64,000 nucleotides of DNA from Mangrovibacter plantisponsor (GTDB lineage Bacteria; Pseudomonadota; Gammaproteobacteria; Enterobacterales; Enterobacteriaceae): positions 124,001 through 188,000 of the forward strand of contig NZ_QGTS01000009.1 of NCBI RefSeq assembly GCF_003182475.1, given 5' to 3'. A model generated the notes under the pieces. The model saw only the letters and a list, made by a program, of their open reading frames with translations. It was not told the DNA's origin and searched no databases. Position numbers and translations under genes: made by a program. Below, piece after piece: positions 52,915-62,392 of the stretch; position 1 is the first letter of the stretch; the number at the start of each line of letters is the position of its first letter.

Positions 52915-53340
52915 ATGCCCCAACGTTTGTTCCTCTCTCTGGCGCGCTACCTGAAACACGGGTTTATCACCCCGGTGCTGTTTCTGGCTGCCTGCTGGTT
53001 GGTGGGCAATGCACCGTTGGCTCAGGCGAGCGAATCCTCCCCTGGCACACATCTTTCTGCACCCGTTACCACGCATTACAGCCATGACAGCCACAATATG
53101 GCCATGCTGCACACCATGGCGATGCGTACTTCGGTAGACCGCATTCTGTGTGAGAAAGATTGCCACCCGGATTATGGCAAGCTGCAGCACCACAAACTGC
53201 AACCTGAACCTGTTGCCATGGAATCCGGGCTGTTGCTGGTAGAACGCAGGGAGCGTGATTGCGTTCAACCTGTGTCCTGGCATGTTCCCCCCAGCACTGG
53301 CCCACCTGCTGAAATCCGTTTTTGCCGTTTCAGAGAATAG
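52915..53340 (+). CDS. Small exported His/Met/Cys-containing protein at the head of the copper operon
   Basis: A 141-residue precursor with a signal-like hydrophobic segment (FITPVLFLAACWLVGNAPLAQA). The mature part contains clustered potential metal ligands: HYSHDSHNMAMLHTMAM, then CEKDCHPD, HH, and two more cysteines near the end. The family is not recognised with certainty; small proteins with GPP near the C terminus (GPPAEIRF here) occur in metal-resistance operons, such as DUF2946-type proteins. AAAGGAATT precedes the ATG. First gene of the efflux operon, 66 bp before cusF. A periplasmic metal-binding role is inferred. Confidence 0.65.
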   Translation: MPQRLFLSLARYLKHGFITPVLFLAACWLVGNAPLAQASESSPGTHLSAPVTTHYSHDSHNMAMLHTMAMRTSVDRILCEKDCHPDYGKLQHHKLQPEPVAMESGLLLVERRERDCVQPVSWHVPPSTGPPAEIRFCRFRE

Positions 53341-53406
53341 ATCTACCCGTTTTTCACCTGTTTGGTGGCCTTTTGGCCGTTTGTGAAAATTTGGGAGACT
53401 TCTCTA

Positions 53407-53805
53407 ATGAAACTGTTATCTGTCCGTTTTGCTGCGCTGCGCGGCACCCTGTTAGTTACTGCTTTATACACTGCAACACTGTTACTCACCGCCCCCACTG
53501 CCGCACTGGCAGAATCCATGCACGATATGCACGATATGCAAGGCATGCAGGATATGCCAGGTATGAACACGCCTGCTGCCCAACCTGCAGATGTCATTAC
53601 CGCTACCGGTGTCGTGAAGAACTGGGGAGCGGAAAAAGTCTCGATTGCTCACCAGGCTATTCCACAACTTAACTGGCCCCCTATGACCATGCAGTTTTCC
53701 TTGCAGGGTTACCAGGGGCAGGCTTTTGCCCCCGGCCAGCACATCACCTTTGCGTTTAAACAGGTGACAACGGGTTATCAACTGGTTTCCGCCAGCACGA
53801 ACTAA
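53407..53805 (+). CDS. cusF: Periplasmic Cu(I)/Ag(I) chaperone CusF
   Basis: Metallochaperone that delivers Cu(I)/Ag(I) to the CusCBA pump. The 132-residue precursor has a signal peptide ending in TAALA, a Met/His-rich tether MHDMHDMQGMQDMPGM (five MxxM-like steps), and the CusF OB-fold domain with the metal site residues seen in VSIAHQAIPQLNWPPMTMQF (His, Trp and two Met). The tether is longer and more Met-rich than in E. coli CusF. 13 bp before the outer-membrane gene. Confidence 0.9.
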   Translation: MKLLSVRFAALRGTLLVTALYTATLLLTAPTAALAESMHDMHDMQGMQDMPGMNTPAAQPADVITATGVVKNWGAEKVSIAHQAIPQLNWPPMTMQFSLQGYQGQAFAPGQHITFAFKQVTTGYQLVSASTN

Positions 53806-53818
53806 CACCGGAGTCACA

Positions 53819-55066
53819 ATGAAAAGACCATGGAAAATGGCGGCCTGCGGGCTGCCTGTCCTGCTGTGGCTGTCTGCCGCGCAGGCAACCACTCTGGAAG
53901 CATCGTTGCAGGCGGCTCAGGCCTGGTCGGCTGGCCTGTCGGCCAATGCACACCAGGTAAATGCGCTGGAAAATATGGCTGTTTCGGCAGGCCAGTTGCC
54001 CGACCCAAAACTACTGGTAGGGATTGATAACGTGCCGGTGCAGGGCAATAACAGCCACCGTCTTACCCGTGAAGGCATGACGATGGAGAAAATTGGCATC
54101 AGCCAAACCTGGGTAAGCGGCACTAAACGCCAGCGCAAAGTAGACACTCTGCAGGCGCAGGCGCGTGAAGTTGAATCAGGCAAAGGGGTGATACTCGCAC
54201 AGCTACAACGCGATACCGCCCAGGCCTGGCTCACACTGGCGATTGCCCGGAAAACGCTGGCGGCCATTGATGAACAGTTGGCGGAAACCCAACGCCAGGT
54301 GGCAGTACAAAAAGCCTCAGTTGCCAGTGGCAGTGCCCAACCCGACAGTGCAGTGGATATTAGCCTGGCGGTGAATGAGATGCTGAACCTGCAGGACAAT
54401 GCCCGCCGGGATATTCAGGTTGCACAGGCGCGCCTGATGCAACTGACCGGTGAAGAGATAACGCAAACCAGTGGCCCTTTCCCGCGTATTGAGCGTTTGC
54501 CTGCTTCGGCCGCAGTGTTGCTGGAAGCTGTGCAACAGCATCCGGAAATTATCCAGGCGGCCCGGGCGGCCGATGTCGCAAAAGCGCGTTCACAGCAATC
54601 TGCAGTAGCCGCGCAACCGGATGTCGGTGTGCAAGTCTATTATGGGCGCCGTGGCGATGGTATGGATGACCTGGCCGGTGTTCAATTGTCGGTGGATTTG
54701 CCGCTGTTTCAGGGGACGCGGCAGGATAAAGACTATTCAGCGGATCTCTCCCGTGCCATGGAGGCAAAAGACCAGTTGACGTTACTGGTGCGCGAACATA
54801 AGGCGCAACTGAACGCACTGATTGCGCAGTACCAGTCTGCACAGGCGATTTACCAACGCCAGCGCGACACGGTATTGCCATTATTGCAGGCCAAATACCG
54901 GCTGACAGAAGCGCAGTATCGTGCCGGAAACAGCACACTGACCGCATTGCTGGCCGCAAGGCGCGCACAACTTAACGGCAACGTCGCCCTCAGTAATAAC
55001 CAACAAGCCATGGCAACAGCCTGGGCCGCCATCCGCTACCTCACCGTGCAGGACTCACCACAATGA
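53819..55066 (+). CDS. Outer-membrane efflux channel, CusC/CzcC-like (TolC superfamily)
   Basis: Trimeric outer-membrane factor for the copper/silver RND pump. The 415-residue precursor has a signal peptide (WKMAACGLPVLLWLSAAQA) and two alternating helical OEP repeats (about 25-200 and 220-405) with SAGQLPDPKLLVGIDN and QLSVDLPLFQG as strand segments. No lipobox Cys is present, unlike E. coli CusC, so it resembles the CzcC branch. It overlaps the adaptor gene by four bases. Confidence 0.87.
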   Translation: MKRPWKMAACGLPVLLWLSAAQATTLEASLQAAQAWSAGLSANAHQVNALENMAVSAGQLPDPKLLVGIDNVPVQGNNSHRLTREGMTMEKIGISQTWVSGTKRQRKVDTLQAQAREVESGKGVILAQLQRDTAQAWLTLAIARKTLAAIDEQLAETQRQVAVQKASVASGSAQPDSAVDISLAVNEMLNLQDNARRDIQVAQARLMQLTGEEITQTSGPFPRIERLPASAAVLLEAVQQHPEIIQAARAADVAKARSQQSAVAAQPDVGVQVYYGRRGDGMDDLAGVQLSVDLPLFQGTRQDKDYSADLSRAMEAKDQLTLLVREHKAQLNALIAQYQSAQAIYQRQRDTVLPLLQAKYRLTEAQYRAGNSTLTALLAARRAQLNGNVALSNNQQAMATAWAAIRYLTVQDSPQ

Positions 55067-56592
55067 AACCGCAATTACGTCGTATTAGCCTGATGGCGCT
55101 TTGTGCCATTGTTTTAATCTCTGCCGGGTGGTTTGCCGGTAAACACAGTAGCGGGGACACCGCTAACACAACCAATCAACCCGCAGCACCCGGTGCTGGC
55201 GGTGAGCGCAAAGTGTTGTACTGGTATGACCCAATGACGCCGGGCACCCGGTTTGATAAACCCGGCAAATCGCCGTTTATGGATATGGACCTGGTACCAC
55301 GCTATGCCGATGAAGAAGGGCAACCGGACGGTGTGCAGGTCAGCGCCCGGCAGCAACAGAACCTCGGTGTACGTACTGCCGACGTCACGAAACGGGTTAT
55401 GGAAGCCCGCCTGGATGGCTATGGCACGGTGGCCGTGAACGAGCGCACCCGGGTAACGGTGCCTGCACTTGCCAGCGGCCTGGTGGAAAAACTGTATGTG
55501 AATGCACCGCAGCAATTTGTGCACAAAGGTGAAGCCCTGGCACAGTTGTGGATCCCGCAATGGGCAGCGGCGCAGCAGGAGTATCTGGCTGTCAGAGCAT
55601 TGGGCGATGCAGCATTAAACCACGCGGCGCGTGAACGCCTTGCGCTGCTATTTATGCCAGAAGAGATAATCCGCCAGGTGGAACGTACCGGTAAGCCACA
55701 AACCCGGGTAACGGTGCGCGCTTCCCAGGCCGGTTATATTAACCAGTTAGATGTGCGTGAAGGCGCGCAAGTCTCCGCCACTCAGGCATTGTTTGATGTC
55801 GCGGCGCTGAACTCCGTCTGGGCTGTGCTGGATTACCCGCAAAACCAGGCCGCACAGGTTCATACCGGTAGTGAAGTAACCGCCACCACTCAGGCCTGGC
55901 CGGGCAAAGTATTCCAGGGCAAGGTCACCGAGGTGCTACCAAACCTGGATGCCAACACCCGCACCCTGAAAGCGCGCGTCACACTTGATAACCCCGACCA
56001 GCAACTGCGCCCCGGTATGTACCTGCACATGGCGTTAACCCCGGCTTCTCAACAGGCTCCTGTACTGGCGATTCCGGAAGAAGCGCTGATCACCACTGGC
56101 AGCCAAAACCGGGTCTTGCTGGCTGAAAAAGACGGCTATTTCTCACCGCAGGCTGTCACGCTCGGTGAGCATGCTCAGGGCTTTGTCGAAGTGAAATCAG
56201 GGCTTAAGGAAGGCCAGCGCATTGTGGTCTCCGGGCAATTCTTGATTGATTCAGAAGCCAGCCTGCGTAGCGCGTTACCGCAAATGGCAGACAACACACC
56301 GGGCAATACAGCCACAGAAACCTCTACACACACAGCGGCAAATGCACCAGCGGCTGTTTCTGCGAATGGCGAGGTAGTCGCGCTGGTTGACGGCGCTGTC
56401 ACCATTTCTCATGAAGCGATTCCTGCCCTGAAATGGCCACCTATGACCATGGACTTTGCGGCAACCCCGCAACAACAGCAGGGGCTGAAAATTGGCGACC
56501 ATGTGATGTTCTCATTCACCATGACTGAAGATGGCGCACGCCTTGAATCCATCATGAACATGCCCGCCGACGGGCATAAGGCTCAACGATGA
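55063..56592 (+). CDS. cusB: Periplasmic adaptor CusB with C-terminal CusF domain
   Basis: Membrane-fusion protein of the Cu(I)/Ag(I) RND pump, 509 residues. After an N-terminal membrane anchor ([16 protein letters not shown]), the metal-binding segment [20 protein letters not shown] and [10 protein letters not shown] appears as in CusB, then barrel-sandwich and beta-barrel domains (about 95-400). Residues about 440-500 form an extra CusF-like domain: [18 protein letters not shown]-type sequence with His, Trp and two Met ([16 protein letters not shown]). E. coli CusB (about 407) lacks it. The fusion would tether a chaperone to the pump. It overlaps cusA by four bases. Confidence 0.92.
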   Translation: MKPQLRRISLMALCAIVLISAGWFAGKHSSGDTANTTNQPAAPGAGGERKVLYWYDPMTPGTRFDKPGKSPFMDMDLVPRYADEEGQPDGVQVSARQQQNLGVRTADVTKRVMEARLDGYGTVAVNERTRVTVPALASGLVEKLYVNAPQQFVHKGEALAQLWIPQWAAAQQEYLAVRALGDAALNHAARERLALLFMPEEIIRQVERTGKPQTRVTVRASQAGYINQLDVREGAQVSATQALFDVAALNSVWAVLDYPQNQAAQVHTGSEVTATTQAWPGKVFQGKVTEVLPNLDANTRTLKARVTLDNPDQQLRPGMYLHMALTPASQQAPVLAIPEEALITTGSQNRVLLAEKDGYFSPQAVTLGEHAQGFVEVKSGLKEGQRIVVSGQFLIDSEASLRSALPQMADNTPGNTATETSTHTAANAPAAVSANGEVVALVDGAVTISHEAIPALKWPPMTMDFAATPQQQQGLKIGDHVMFSFTMTEDGARLESIMNMPADGHKAQR

Positions 56593-59500
56593 TTGCCGCA
56601 ATAATTCGCTGGTCTTTACGTAACCGCCTGTTGGTTTTGCTGGCGGCGGTAATGATGGCAGCCTGGGGCGTCTGGGCAGTAAAAAATGCGCCACTCGATG
56701 CGCTGCCAGATTTGTCAGACACCCAGGTGATTGTGCGGGTCAGTTACCCCGGCAAAGCGCCACAAATTGTTGAAGACCAGGTCACTTACCCACTGACCAC
56801 TACCATGCTATCGGTGCCTGGAGCCAAAACCGTGCGTGGGTATTCCATGTTTGGCGATGCCTATGTGTATATCCTGTTCGATGACGGTACAGACCCATAT
56901 TGGGCACGCTCCCGTGTGCTGGAGTATTTAAGCCAGGTGCAGTCGAGCCTGCCGCCGGAAGCCCGTGCCTCGCTTGGGCCGGACGCCACTGGTGTGGGTT
57001 GGGTATATGAATATGTACTGGCCGACAAAACCGGCAAACACAGCCTGGGGGATTTACGCGCCATTCAGGACTGGATCCTGAAATATGAACTGAAAACAGT
57101 CCCTAATGTTTCGGAAGTTGCCAGTGTGGGCGGTATGGTGAAGCAGTACCAGATTGTGCTGAACCCGGACCGCATGCGGGCACTGAATGTTACCCACCAG
57201 CAAGTAGCGGACGCGGTGAAAAGTGCCAACCAGGAGGGGAGTGGCGCAGTGGTCGAAATGGGTGAGGCCGAATATATGGTGCGCACCTCCGGCTACCTGA
57301 AAAACCTGCAAGACTTTGCGCATGTTGTGATTACCAGCCGTAACGGCGTGCCGGTCATGCTGTCTGATGTGGCAACAATTCGGCGCGGCCCGGAATTGCG
57401 GCGCAGTGTGGCAGAGCTTAATGGCGAAGGCGAGGTAACCGGCGGCATTATCATTATGCGCTCGGGTAAAAACGCCCTTGCCACCATCGATGCCGTGAAA
57501 ACCCGGCTTGCCGAAGTCAAACGCAGTTTGCCAGCAGGCGTTGAAATTGTCCCGGTTTATGACCGCTCGTTACTGATTAAGCACTCCGTTGAAACTCTGA
57601 CCCACAAACTGATTGAAGAGTTTATTGTGGTGGCACTGGTCTGCGCGCTGTTCCTGTTTCATTTCCGTTCGGCGCTGGTGGCAATGATTAGTTTGCCACT
57701 GGGTATCCTGGGGGCGTTTATCGTCATGCATTACCAGGGTGTCAGCGCCAATATTATGTCGCTGGGCGGGATAGCCATTGCCATTGGTGCCATGGTGGAT
57801 GCGGCTATCGTCATGATAGAGAACATGCACAAAGGGCTGGAACGATGGCGCCATGAACACCCCGGGCAAACACCCCAAGGTAATGACTACTGGCATGTTG
57901 CCGGGCAGAGTGCGGCAGAAGTGGGCCCGGCACTGTTTTGCAGCCTGCTGATTATTACCTTGTCTTTTATTCCGGTGTTCACGCTGGAAGCCCAGGAAGG
58001 GAAAATGTTCTCGCCGCTGGCCTTCACCAAAACCTGGTCTATGGCGGTGGCTGCGGGGTTGGGGATCACCCTGGTTCCGGTGCTGATGGGCTATTTTATT
58101 CGCGGGAAAATTCCTGATGAGCAGGCCAACCCGGTTAACCGTATGCTGATTCGGGGTTATGAGCCACTGCTGGCCTGGGTACTGGCGCGGCCAAAAACCA
58201 CACTGGCACTGGCGGGGGTATTGTTGGTGGCGACACTGTGGCCGTTATCTCGCCTGGGCAGTGAATTTATGCCTGCGCTGGACGAAGGCGATTTGCTGTA
58301 TATGCCTTCAACTCTGCCGGGGATTTCGGCTCAGGAAGCCGGGCGCCTGCTACAACTGACGGACCGGATGATTAAAACCGTGCCTGAAGTGGAGACGGTA
58401 TTCGGCAAAGTGGGGCGGGCCGATACCGCAACCGACCCGGCGCCGTTAACCATGCTGGAAACCACCATTCACTTTAAGCCCAAAGATCAGTGGCGCCCGG
58501 GCATGACCATGAAAAAGCTGATTAATGAGCTGGATAAAACGGTGCAGGTACCGGGTATCGCGAACGTTTGGGTACCGCCAATTCGCAACCGGCTGGATAT
58601 GCTCTCTACCGGGATCAAGAGCCCGGTCGGCATCAAGGTGAATGGCGATAACCTGGCGCAACTGGAACAGGTCGCTGAACAGATTGAACGTGTGGTGAAA
58701 ACAGTACCCGGCGTGACATCGGCACTGGCAGAACGCCTGGATGGCGGGCGTTATATCAATATTGATATCGACCGTGCCGCCGCTGCCCGCTATGGCGTTT
58801 CAGTGCGGGAGTTACAGTCGGTGGTATCGAGCCTGGTGGGCGGGGAAAACATTGGAGAAACCCTCGAAGGGCGTGAACGCTACCCCATCAGCATTCGCTA
58901 CCCGCGGGAGATGCGTGATTCGGTACAGAAAATACGGGATTTGCCGGTGGTCACTGCATCAGGCGCACAGGTTGCGTTGTCTCAACTGGCTTCAGTGTCA
59001 GTGAGTGAAGGCCCGGCCATGCTGAAAAGTGAAAATGCCCGTTTATCTGACTGGGTGTATGTGGATATTCGCGGCCGGGATTTGCGCTCAGCTGTACTGG
59101 CGATGCAGCAGGCTGTTAACCAGCAAGTTCAGTTGCCGCAAGGTGTGTCGTTAACCTGGTCCGGGCAGTTTGAGTATATGTCCCGTGCGGCGGAGAAACT
59201 GAAAGTGGTATTGCCTGTGACACTGGTGATTATTTTCGTTCTGCTGTACCTGACATTCCAGCAAGTTAAAGATGCGCTGTTAATTATGGGCACACTGCCA
59301 TTTTCCCTGATTGGCGGGGTGTGGCTACTGTATTTACTGGGGTACAACTTGTCGGTAGCTACGGCGGTGGGCTTTATTGCGCTGGCCGGGGTGGCGGCAG
59401 AGTTCGGGGTGATTATGGTGCTCTACCTGAACCATGCCATTCAGCACCAGCGCAAAGAAGGGCCGCTAACGCGCCACCAGTTACTGGCGGGGATCCACGA

Positions 59501-59705
59501 AGGGGCAGTATTACGTGTCCGGCCCAAAGTGATGACTGTCGCCACGATCATGGCAGGTTTACTGCCCATTATGTGGGGTGGTGGTACGGGTTCTGAAGTG
59601 ATGCAGCGCATTGCCGCGCCTATGATTGGCGGCATGATCACCGCACCGTTATTGTCGATGCTGGTGATCCCGGCGGTGTATTTGCTCTCGCACCGTAAAG
59701 GTTGA
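56589..59705 (+). CDS. cusA: Cu(I)/Ag(I) RND efflux pump CusA
   Basis: Inner-membrane proton-driven heavy-metal transporter, 1038 residues with twelve membrane helices. RND family landmarks are [32 protein letters not shown] at the start, [20 protein letters not shown] (TM4 region with the proton-relay Asp), [18 protein letters not shown] and [17 protein letters not shown]. The two latter supply Met residues of the CusA metal-binding triad, which supports Cu/Ag rather than Co/Zn/Cd specificity. No cusRS genes are adjacent, so regulation must come from elsewhere. Two inverted repeats follow the stop. Confidence 0.94.
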   Translation: MIAAIIRWSLRNRLLVLLAAVMMAAWGVWAVKNAPLDALPDLSDTQVIVRVSYPGKAPQIVEDQVTYPLTTTMLSVPGAKTVRGYSMFGDAYVYILFDDGTDPYWARSRVLEYLSQVQSSLPPEARASLGPDATGVGWVYEYVLADKTGKHSLGDLRAIQDWILKYELKTVPNVSEVASVGGMVKQYQIVLNPDRMRALNVTHQQVADAVKSANQEGSGAVVEMGEAEYMVRTSGYLKNLQDFAHVVITSRNGVPVMLSDVATIRRGPELRRSVAELNGEGEVTGGIIIMRSGKNALATIDAVKTRLAEVKRSLPAGVEIVPVYDRSLLIKHSVETLTHKLIEEFIVVALVCALFLFHFRSALVAMISLPLGILGAFIVMHYQGVSANIMSLGGIAIAIGAMVDAAIVMIENMHKGLERWRHEHPGQTPQGNDYWHVAGQSAAEVGPALFCSLLIITLSFIPVFTLEAQEGKMFSPLAFTKTWSMAVAAGLGITLVPVLMGYFIRGKIPDEQANPVNRMLIRGYEPLLAWVLARPKTTLALAGVLLVATLWPLSRLGSEFMPALDEGDLLYMPSTLPGISAQEAGRLLQLTDRMIKTVPEVETVFGKVGRADTATDPAPLTMLETTIHFKPKDQWRPGMTMKKLINELDKTVQVPGIANVWVPPIRNRLDMLSTGIKSPVGIKVNGDNLAQLEQVAEQIERVVKTVPGVTSALAERLDGGRYINIDIDRAAAARYGVSVRELQSVVSSLVGGENIGETLEGRERYPISIRYPREMRDSVQKIRDLPVVTASGAQVALSQLASVSVSEGPAMLKSENARLSDWVYVDIRGRDLRSAVLAMQQAVNQQVQLPQGVSLTWSGQFEYMSRAAEKLKVVLPVTLVIIFVLLYLTFQQVKDALLIMGTLPFSLIGGVWLLYLLGYNLSVATAVGFIALAGVAAEFGVIMVLYLNHAIQHQRKEGPLTRHQLLAGIHEGAVLRVRPKVMTVATIMAGLLPIMWGGGTGSEVMQRIAAPMIGGMITAPLLSMLVIPAVYLLSHRKG

Positions 59706-59742
59706 GGTTTCAGCGCGCCAGGGAAGGCACGGCAGATTGATG

Positions 59743-59777
59743 AAAAAGAAGGAAAAGCATGATTTTTCCTTCTTTTT
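59743..59777. terminator. Terminator-like hairpin 1 after cusA
   Basis: Perfect 14-bp arms AAAAAGAAGGAAAA / TTTTCCTTCTTTTT with a seven-base loop; A/U-rich, so weak as RNA but flanked by T tracts on either strand. Confidence 0.6.
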
Positions 59778-59788
59778 AGTTAGCGGAC

Positions 59789-59820
59789 GAAAATCAATGA
59801 ATTGATTTTCCTGGTTTTTT
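59789..59820 (+). terminator. Terminator-like hairpin 2 after cusA
   Basis: Perfect 10-bp arms GAAAATCAAT / ATTGATTTTC with a two-base loop, followed by CTGGTTTTTT. It adjoins the dispersed repeat copy B. Confidence 0.6.
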
Positions 59821-59860
59821 ATTGGGTCACATCCTCTGGCACTGTGCTGGCATGAGGTTT
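59819..59860 (+). repeat. Dispersed intergenic repeat, copy B
   Basis: Matches copy A (10769-10810) at 36 of 42 positions, same strand, also just behind hairpins at the end of a plus-strand operon. The stretch after it (GCCTC at 59868) again resembles the sequence after copy A. Confidence 0.75.
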
Positions 59861-59897
59861 GTCATCAGCCTCGCGCGCCTTTGAAGGCGCGGCTTAC

Positions 59898-60626
59898 TTA
59901 AAGTGCAAATGGCGGTAACTGGCGGAAGGTGTTTTGCAACCCTTCCGACCAGGCTTTGCGTATAGTGGAAAACCAGGGATCATCCTCGGTGATACGCCGT
60001 TGCCCACTGGCATCAAAACTATTGGCACGGTAAAGCATGACATCCAGCGGCATGCCCACCGAAAGGTTACTGCGCAACGTAGAATCTATCGACACCAGCG
60101 CACAGCACATTGCCTGCTCCAGCGGTGTATCCTGGCGCAGCACCCGGTCAATAATCGGTTTGCCGTACTTGCTTTCGCCTATCTGGAAATAGGGCGTGTC
60201 CTGGGTCGCTTCTATGAAATTGCCTTCCGGGTAGATATGAAACAGGCGGTGGGGTTCGCCATGGATCTGCCCGCCTAACAACAGGTTACAACCAAAATTA
60301 ACTGTGCTGCCACTTTGCTGTGCACGGCTGTCGCGCTGGACCACTTCCTGCAATGTTTGCCCAACTAATGTTGCGGCATCATACATGGAATGCGCCTGCA
60401 TCAGGTTGGGCTCTTGCTCTGCCTGAATCCGCGCAGACAACAGGCTGATAACGCTCTGTGTGGTTGCCAGGTTACCGGCAGACTGCAACACCAGCACCCG
60501 GTCAGCATTCCGGCTGAACACATGTAATTTTTTAAACGTTGCAATATGGTCTACTCCCGCATTGGTGCGGGAGTCAGAAGCGAATACCAGCCCGTCAGAC
60601 AGGCACATGGCCACACAGTAGGTCAT
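59898..60626 (-). CDS. Anbu, proteasome-like Ntn hydrolase
   Basis: Ancestral beta-subunit-like protein of the proteasome/HslV superfamily, 242 residues. After removal of Met1 the N-terminal nucleophile is Thr1 (TYCVAMCLSDGLVFASDSRTN), with Asp17 and Lys31/32 (FKKL) in the positions of the proteasome catalytic triad. Known Anbu proteins assemble into open helical rings; no unfoldase partner is established. It is the last gene of a four-gene operon with transglutaminase-like, alpha-E and ATP-grasp genes, the standard Anbu neighbourhood. An 18-bp gap separates it from the transglutaminase gene. Substrate unknown. Confidence 0.92.
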   Translation of the reverse strand: MTYCVAMCLSDGLVFASDSRTNAGVDHIATFKKLHVFSRNADRVLVLQSAGNLATTQSVISLLSARIQAEQEPNLMQAHSMYDAATLVGQTLQEVVQRDSRAQQSGSTVNFGCNLLLGGQIHGEPHRLFHIYPEGNFIEATQDTPYFQIGESKYGKPIIDRVLRQDTPLEQAMCCALVSIDSTLRSNLSVGMPLDVMLYRANSFDASGQRRITEDDPWFSTIRKAWSEGLQNTFRQLPPFAL

Positions 60627-60644
60627 GGAACACTCTCGTACTAT

Positions 60645-61466
60645 TTATTGCTGTTGTTGCGCCTGCTGGGAAAACTGGCGCACTTCAGCCTCAGAAAACA
60701 TAACCTCTGCGCCACCGCCCAGACGGCTGCCGCGCACCGGGCAGGCATCCAGGTAGTCCAGACCGACAGCCAGCTTCAGGTGTTGCGCCAGGCTGCGGGT
60801 ATTATTGGTGATATCAAAGGCCAACCATCGGTCATCCAGCCACACTTCCACCCAGGCATGCATCGCCACGTGGTGGGTATCCTTACTGTAGACATAACCG
60901 CTGACATAGCGTGCCGGGATTTGCAGGCTACGGCAACAGGCAAGAAACACATGGCTGTGATCCTGACACACACCCATCCCTCTGTCGAAGGCTTCTGCCG
61001 CACTGTCCTGCACCTGGGTCGCCCCTGGTGAATAGGGCATTCTCTCCCGCAGCGCCGCCATCAGCGTGGTCAAACTCTCCACTGGCGCTTCGGGCTGAAA
61101 ATAGTGGCTGGCAAAGGCGCGAATAGCATCATCAGCCTGAGTCAGTGGCGTACTGCGCAGGAAAACCAGTGGGGAAACCTGCGCGGGTTCGTCATCGGTT
61201 TCATTGCTCTCTTCGTTATCGGCAATATCGACTATCCCCTGAGCATGAATCACTATCTCTTTGTGGGGATTATCCAAAGTGAGTACATGCAGCACATTGC
61301 CCCAGGTATCGGTAGTGGCCACGCTGGCGCACTCCGGAAAGGTGAGCGTCCAGGCGCGAATATGCTGGTGGCCGGAGTCTTGCGGTGTCAGGCGCAAATA
61401 CTGGGTACTGAATTTCACTTCTTCATCGTAGCTGTAACGGGTCAGGTGATTAATGGTGAGCTTCAT
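60645..61466 (-). CDS. Transglutaminase-like protease/ligase of the Anbu cluster
   Basis: Transglutaminase-fold protein of 273 residues with an N-terminal beta domain (MKLTINHLTRYSYDEEVKFS) and the catalytic core: Cys in GMGVCQDHSHVFLA, His in MHAWVEVWLDD, Asp in AFDITN, so the triad is complete. Bacterial members of this type may act as peptidases on isopeptide or amide bonds. Its start overlaps the alpha-E gene by four bases. In the Anbu cluster it has been suggested to cleave or form a peptide tag; this is not established. Confidence 0.9.
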   Translation of the reverse strand: MKLTINHLTRYSYDEEVKFSTQYLRLTPQDSGHQHIRAWTLTFPECASVATTDTWGNVLHVLTLDNPHKEIVIHAQGIVDIADNEESNETDDEPAQVSPLVFLRSTPLTQADDAIRAFASHYFQPEAPVESLTTLMAALRERMPYSPGATQVQDSAAEAFDRGMGVCQDHSHVFLACCRSLQIPARYVSGYVYSKDTHHVAMHAWVEVWLDDRWLAFDITNNTRSLAQHLKLAVGLDYLDACPVRGSRLGGGAEVMFSEAEVRQFSQQAQQQQ

Positions 61467-62392
61467 ACCGTCTCCAGATAAGTTTTGTGAATGCTGTCGG
61501 CAAGGGCGTTGATCCGGGTTAACAGGCCAGTCAGGTAACTTTGCATATCTGCTTTGACTAAATCCTCCAGCGTGCTGAACCGTAAATCGACATTTAACTG
61601 GTGTGCTATGCGCAGGGGTTGTTGAGAGTGCTGGTTCGCCACCAGTTCAAGCTGGCCGACAATATCTTCGATACAGGCCCGCAGTGAACGCGGTACGTCG
61701 TTGCGCAAAATCAGTAATTCCGCCACGGTTTCGCGGGTGACTGGCTGGCGATACAAGCTGTTATAGGCTTCCCGGGCGCTCACGGCGCGTAACAGGGTAT
61801 CGAGCCGGTAATATTCGCGAACGGAATCCGGGTCGTTACTGATTTGCTGGTCTTTCACTAACAGGAGCTGTGTGGTTGCCAGAGCACGTTCGATAAGGGT
61901 GCCAATGCGAATAAAGCACAAAGCATCGTTACGCAGCAACGTACCAAAAATCGCGCCACGAAACAGGTGAGCGCGGTCTTTTACCCAGTCAAAAAAGGCA
62001 TCGGCACCAATGCTTTCCACACCCTGCTTACGCAGTTTTTTCAACTGGATACGAGTGGTGTTAATACATTCCCACACTTCTGCCGACAGGCTGCCTCTTA
62101 CTGCGTGAGCATTGTTCCATGCCAGTTCAACACAACTGCAAATACTGCTGGGGTTGTTGCTATCCATAGCAAAGAAATTCAACAGGTTATCCATAGAAAA
62201 ACGGGCGTAACGTGCCTGAAACAGGTCGTGGGTCCACGACAGGTTCAGGGGTAACGCCAAATCCCGCTGTTGCTGGCTGTGGCGCGGCATCATGGAGAGT
62301 TTGTAAGTAACGTCCAGAACCCGGGCGAAACTTTCTGCCCGCTCCAGGTAACGGGCCATCCAGAACAGTTCACTGGCTGTGCGGCTTAGCAT
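61463..62392 (-). CDS. Alpha-E domain protein (DUF403)
   Basis: Mostly helical 309-residue protein of the alpha-E family, beginning MLSRTASELFWMARYLERAESFARVLDV, the family signature. It also has WECINTTRIQLKKLRKQG and REAYNSLYRQPVTRETVAELLI. No catalytic motif is known; members always accompany a circularly permuted ATP-grasp protein. It overlaps the ATP-grasp gene by seven bases and the transglutaminase gene by four. Confidence 0.92.
   Translation of the reverse strand: MLSRTASELFWMARYLERAESFARVLDVTYKLSMMPRHSQQQRDLALPLNLSWTHDLFQARYARFSMDNLLNFFAMDSNNPSSICSCVELAWNNAHAVRGSLSAEVWECINTTRIQLKKLRKQGVESIGADAFFDWVKDRAHLFRGAIFGTLLRNDALCFIRIGTLIERALATTQLLLVKDQQISNDPDSVREYYRLDTLLRAVSAREAYNSLYRQPVTRETVAELLILRNDVPRSLRACIEDIVGQLELVANQHSQQPLRIAHQLNVDLRFSTLEDLVKADMQSYLTGLLTRINALADSIHKTYLETV

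Noticed and set aside
60546-61031. 161-codon plus-strand frame opposite Anbu and transglutaminase genes
   Set aside because: Antisense shadow; the minus-strand products have complete catalytic motifs.
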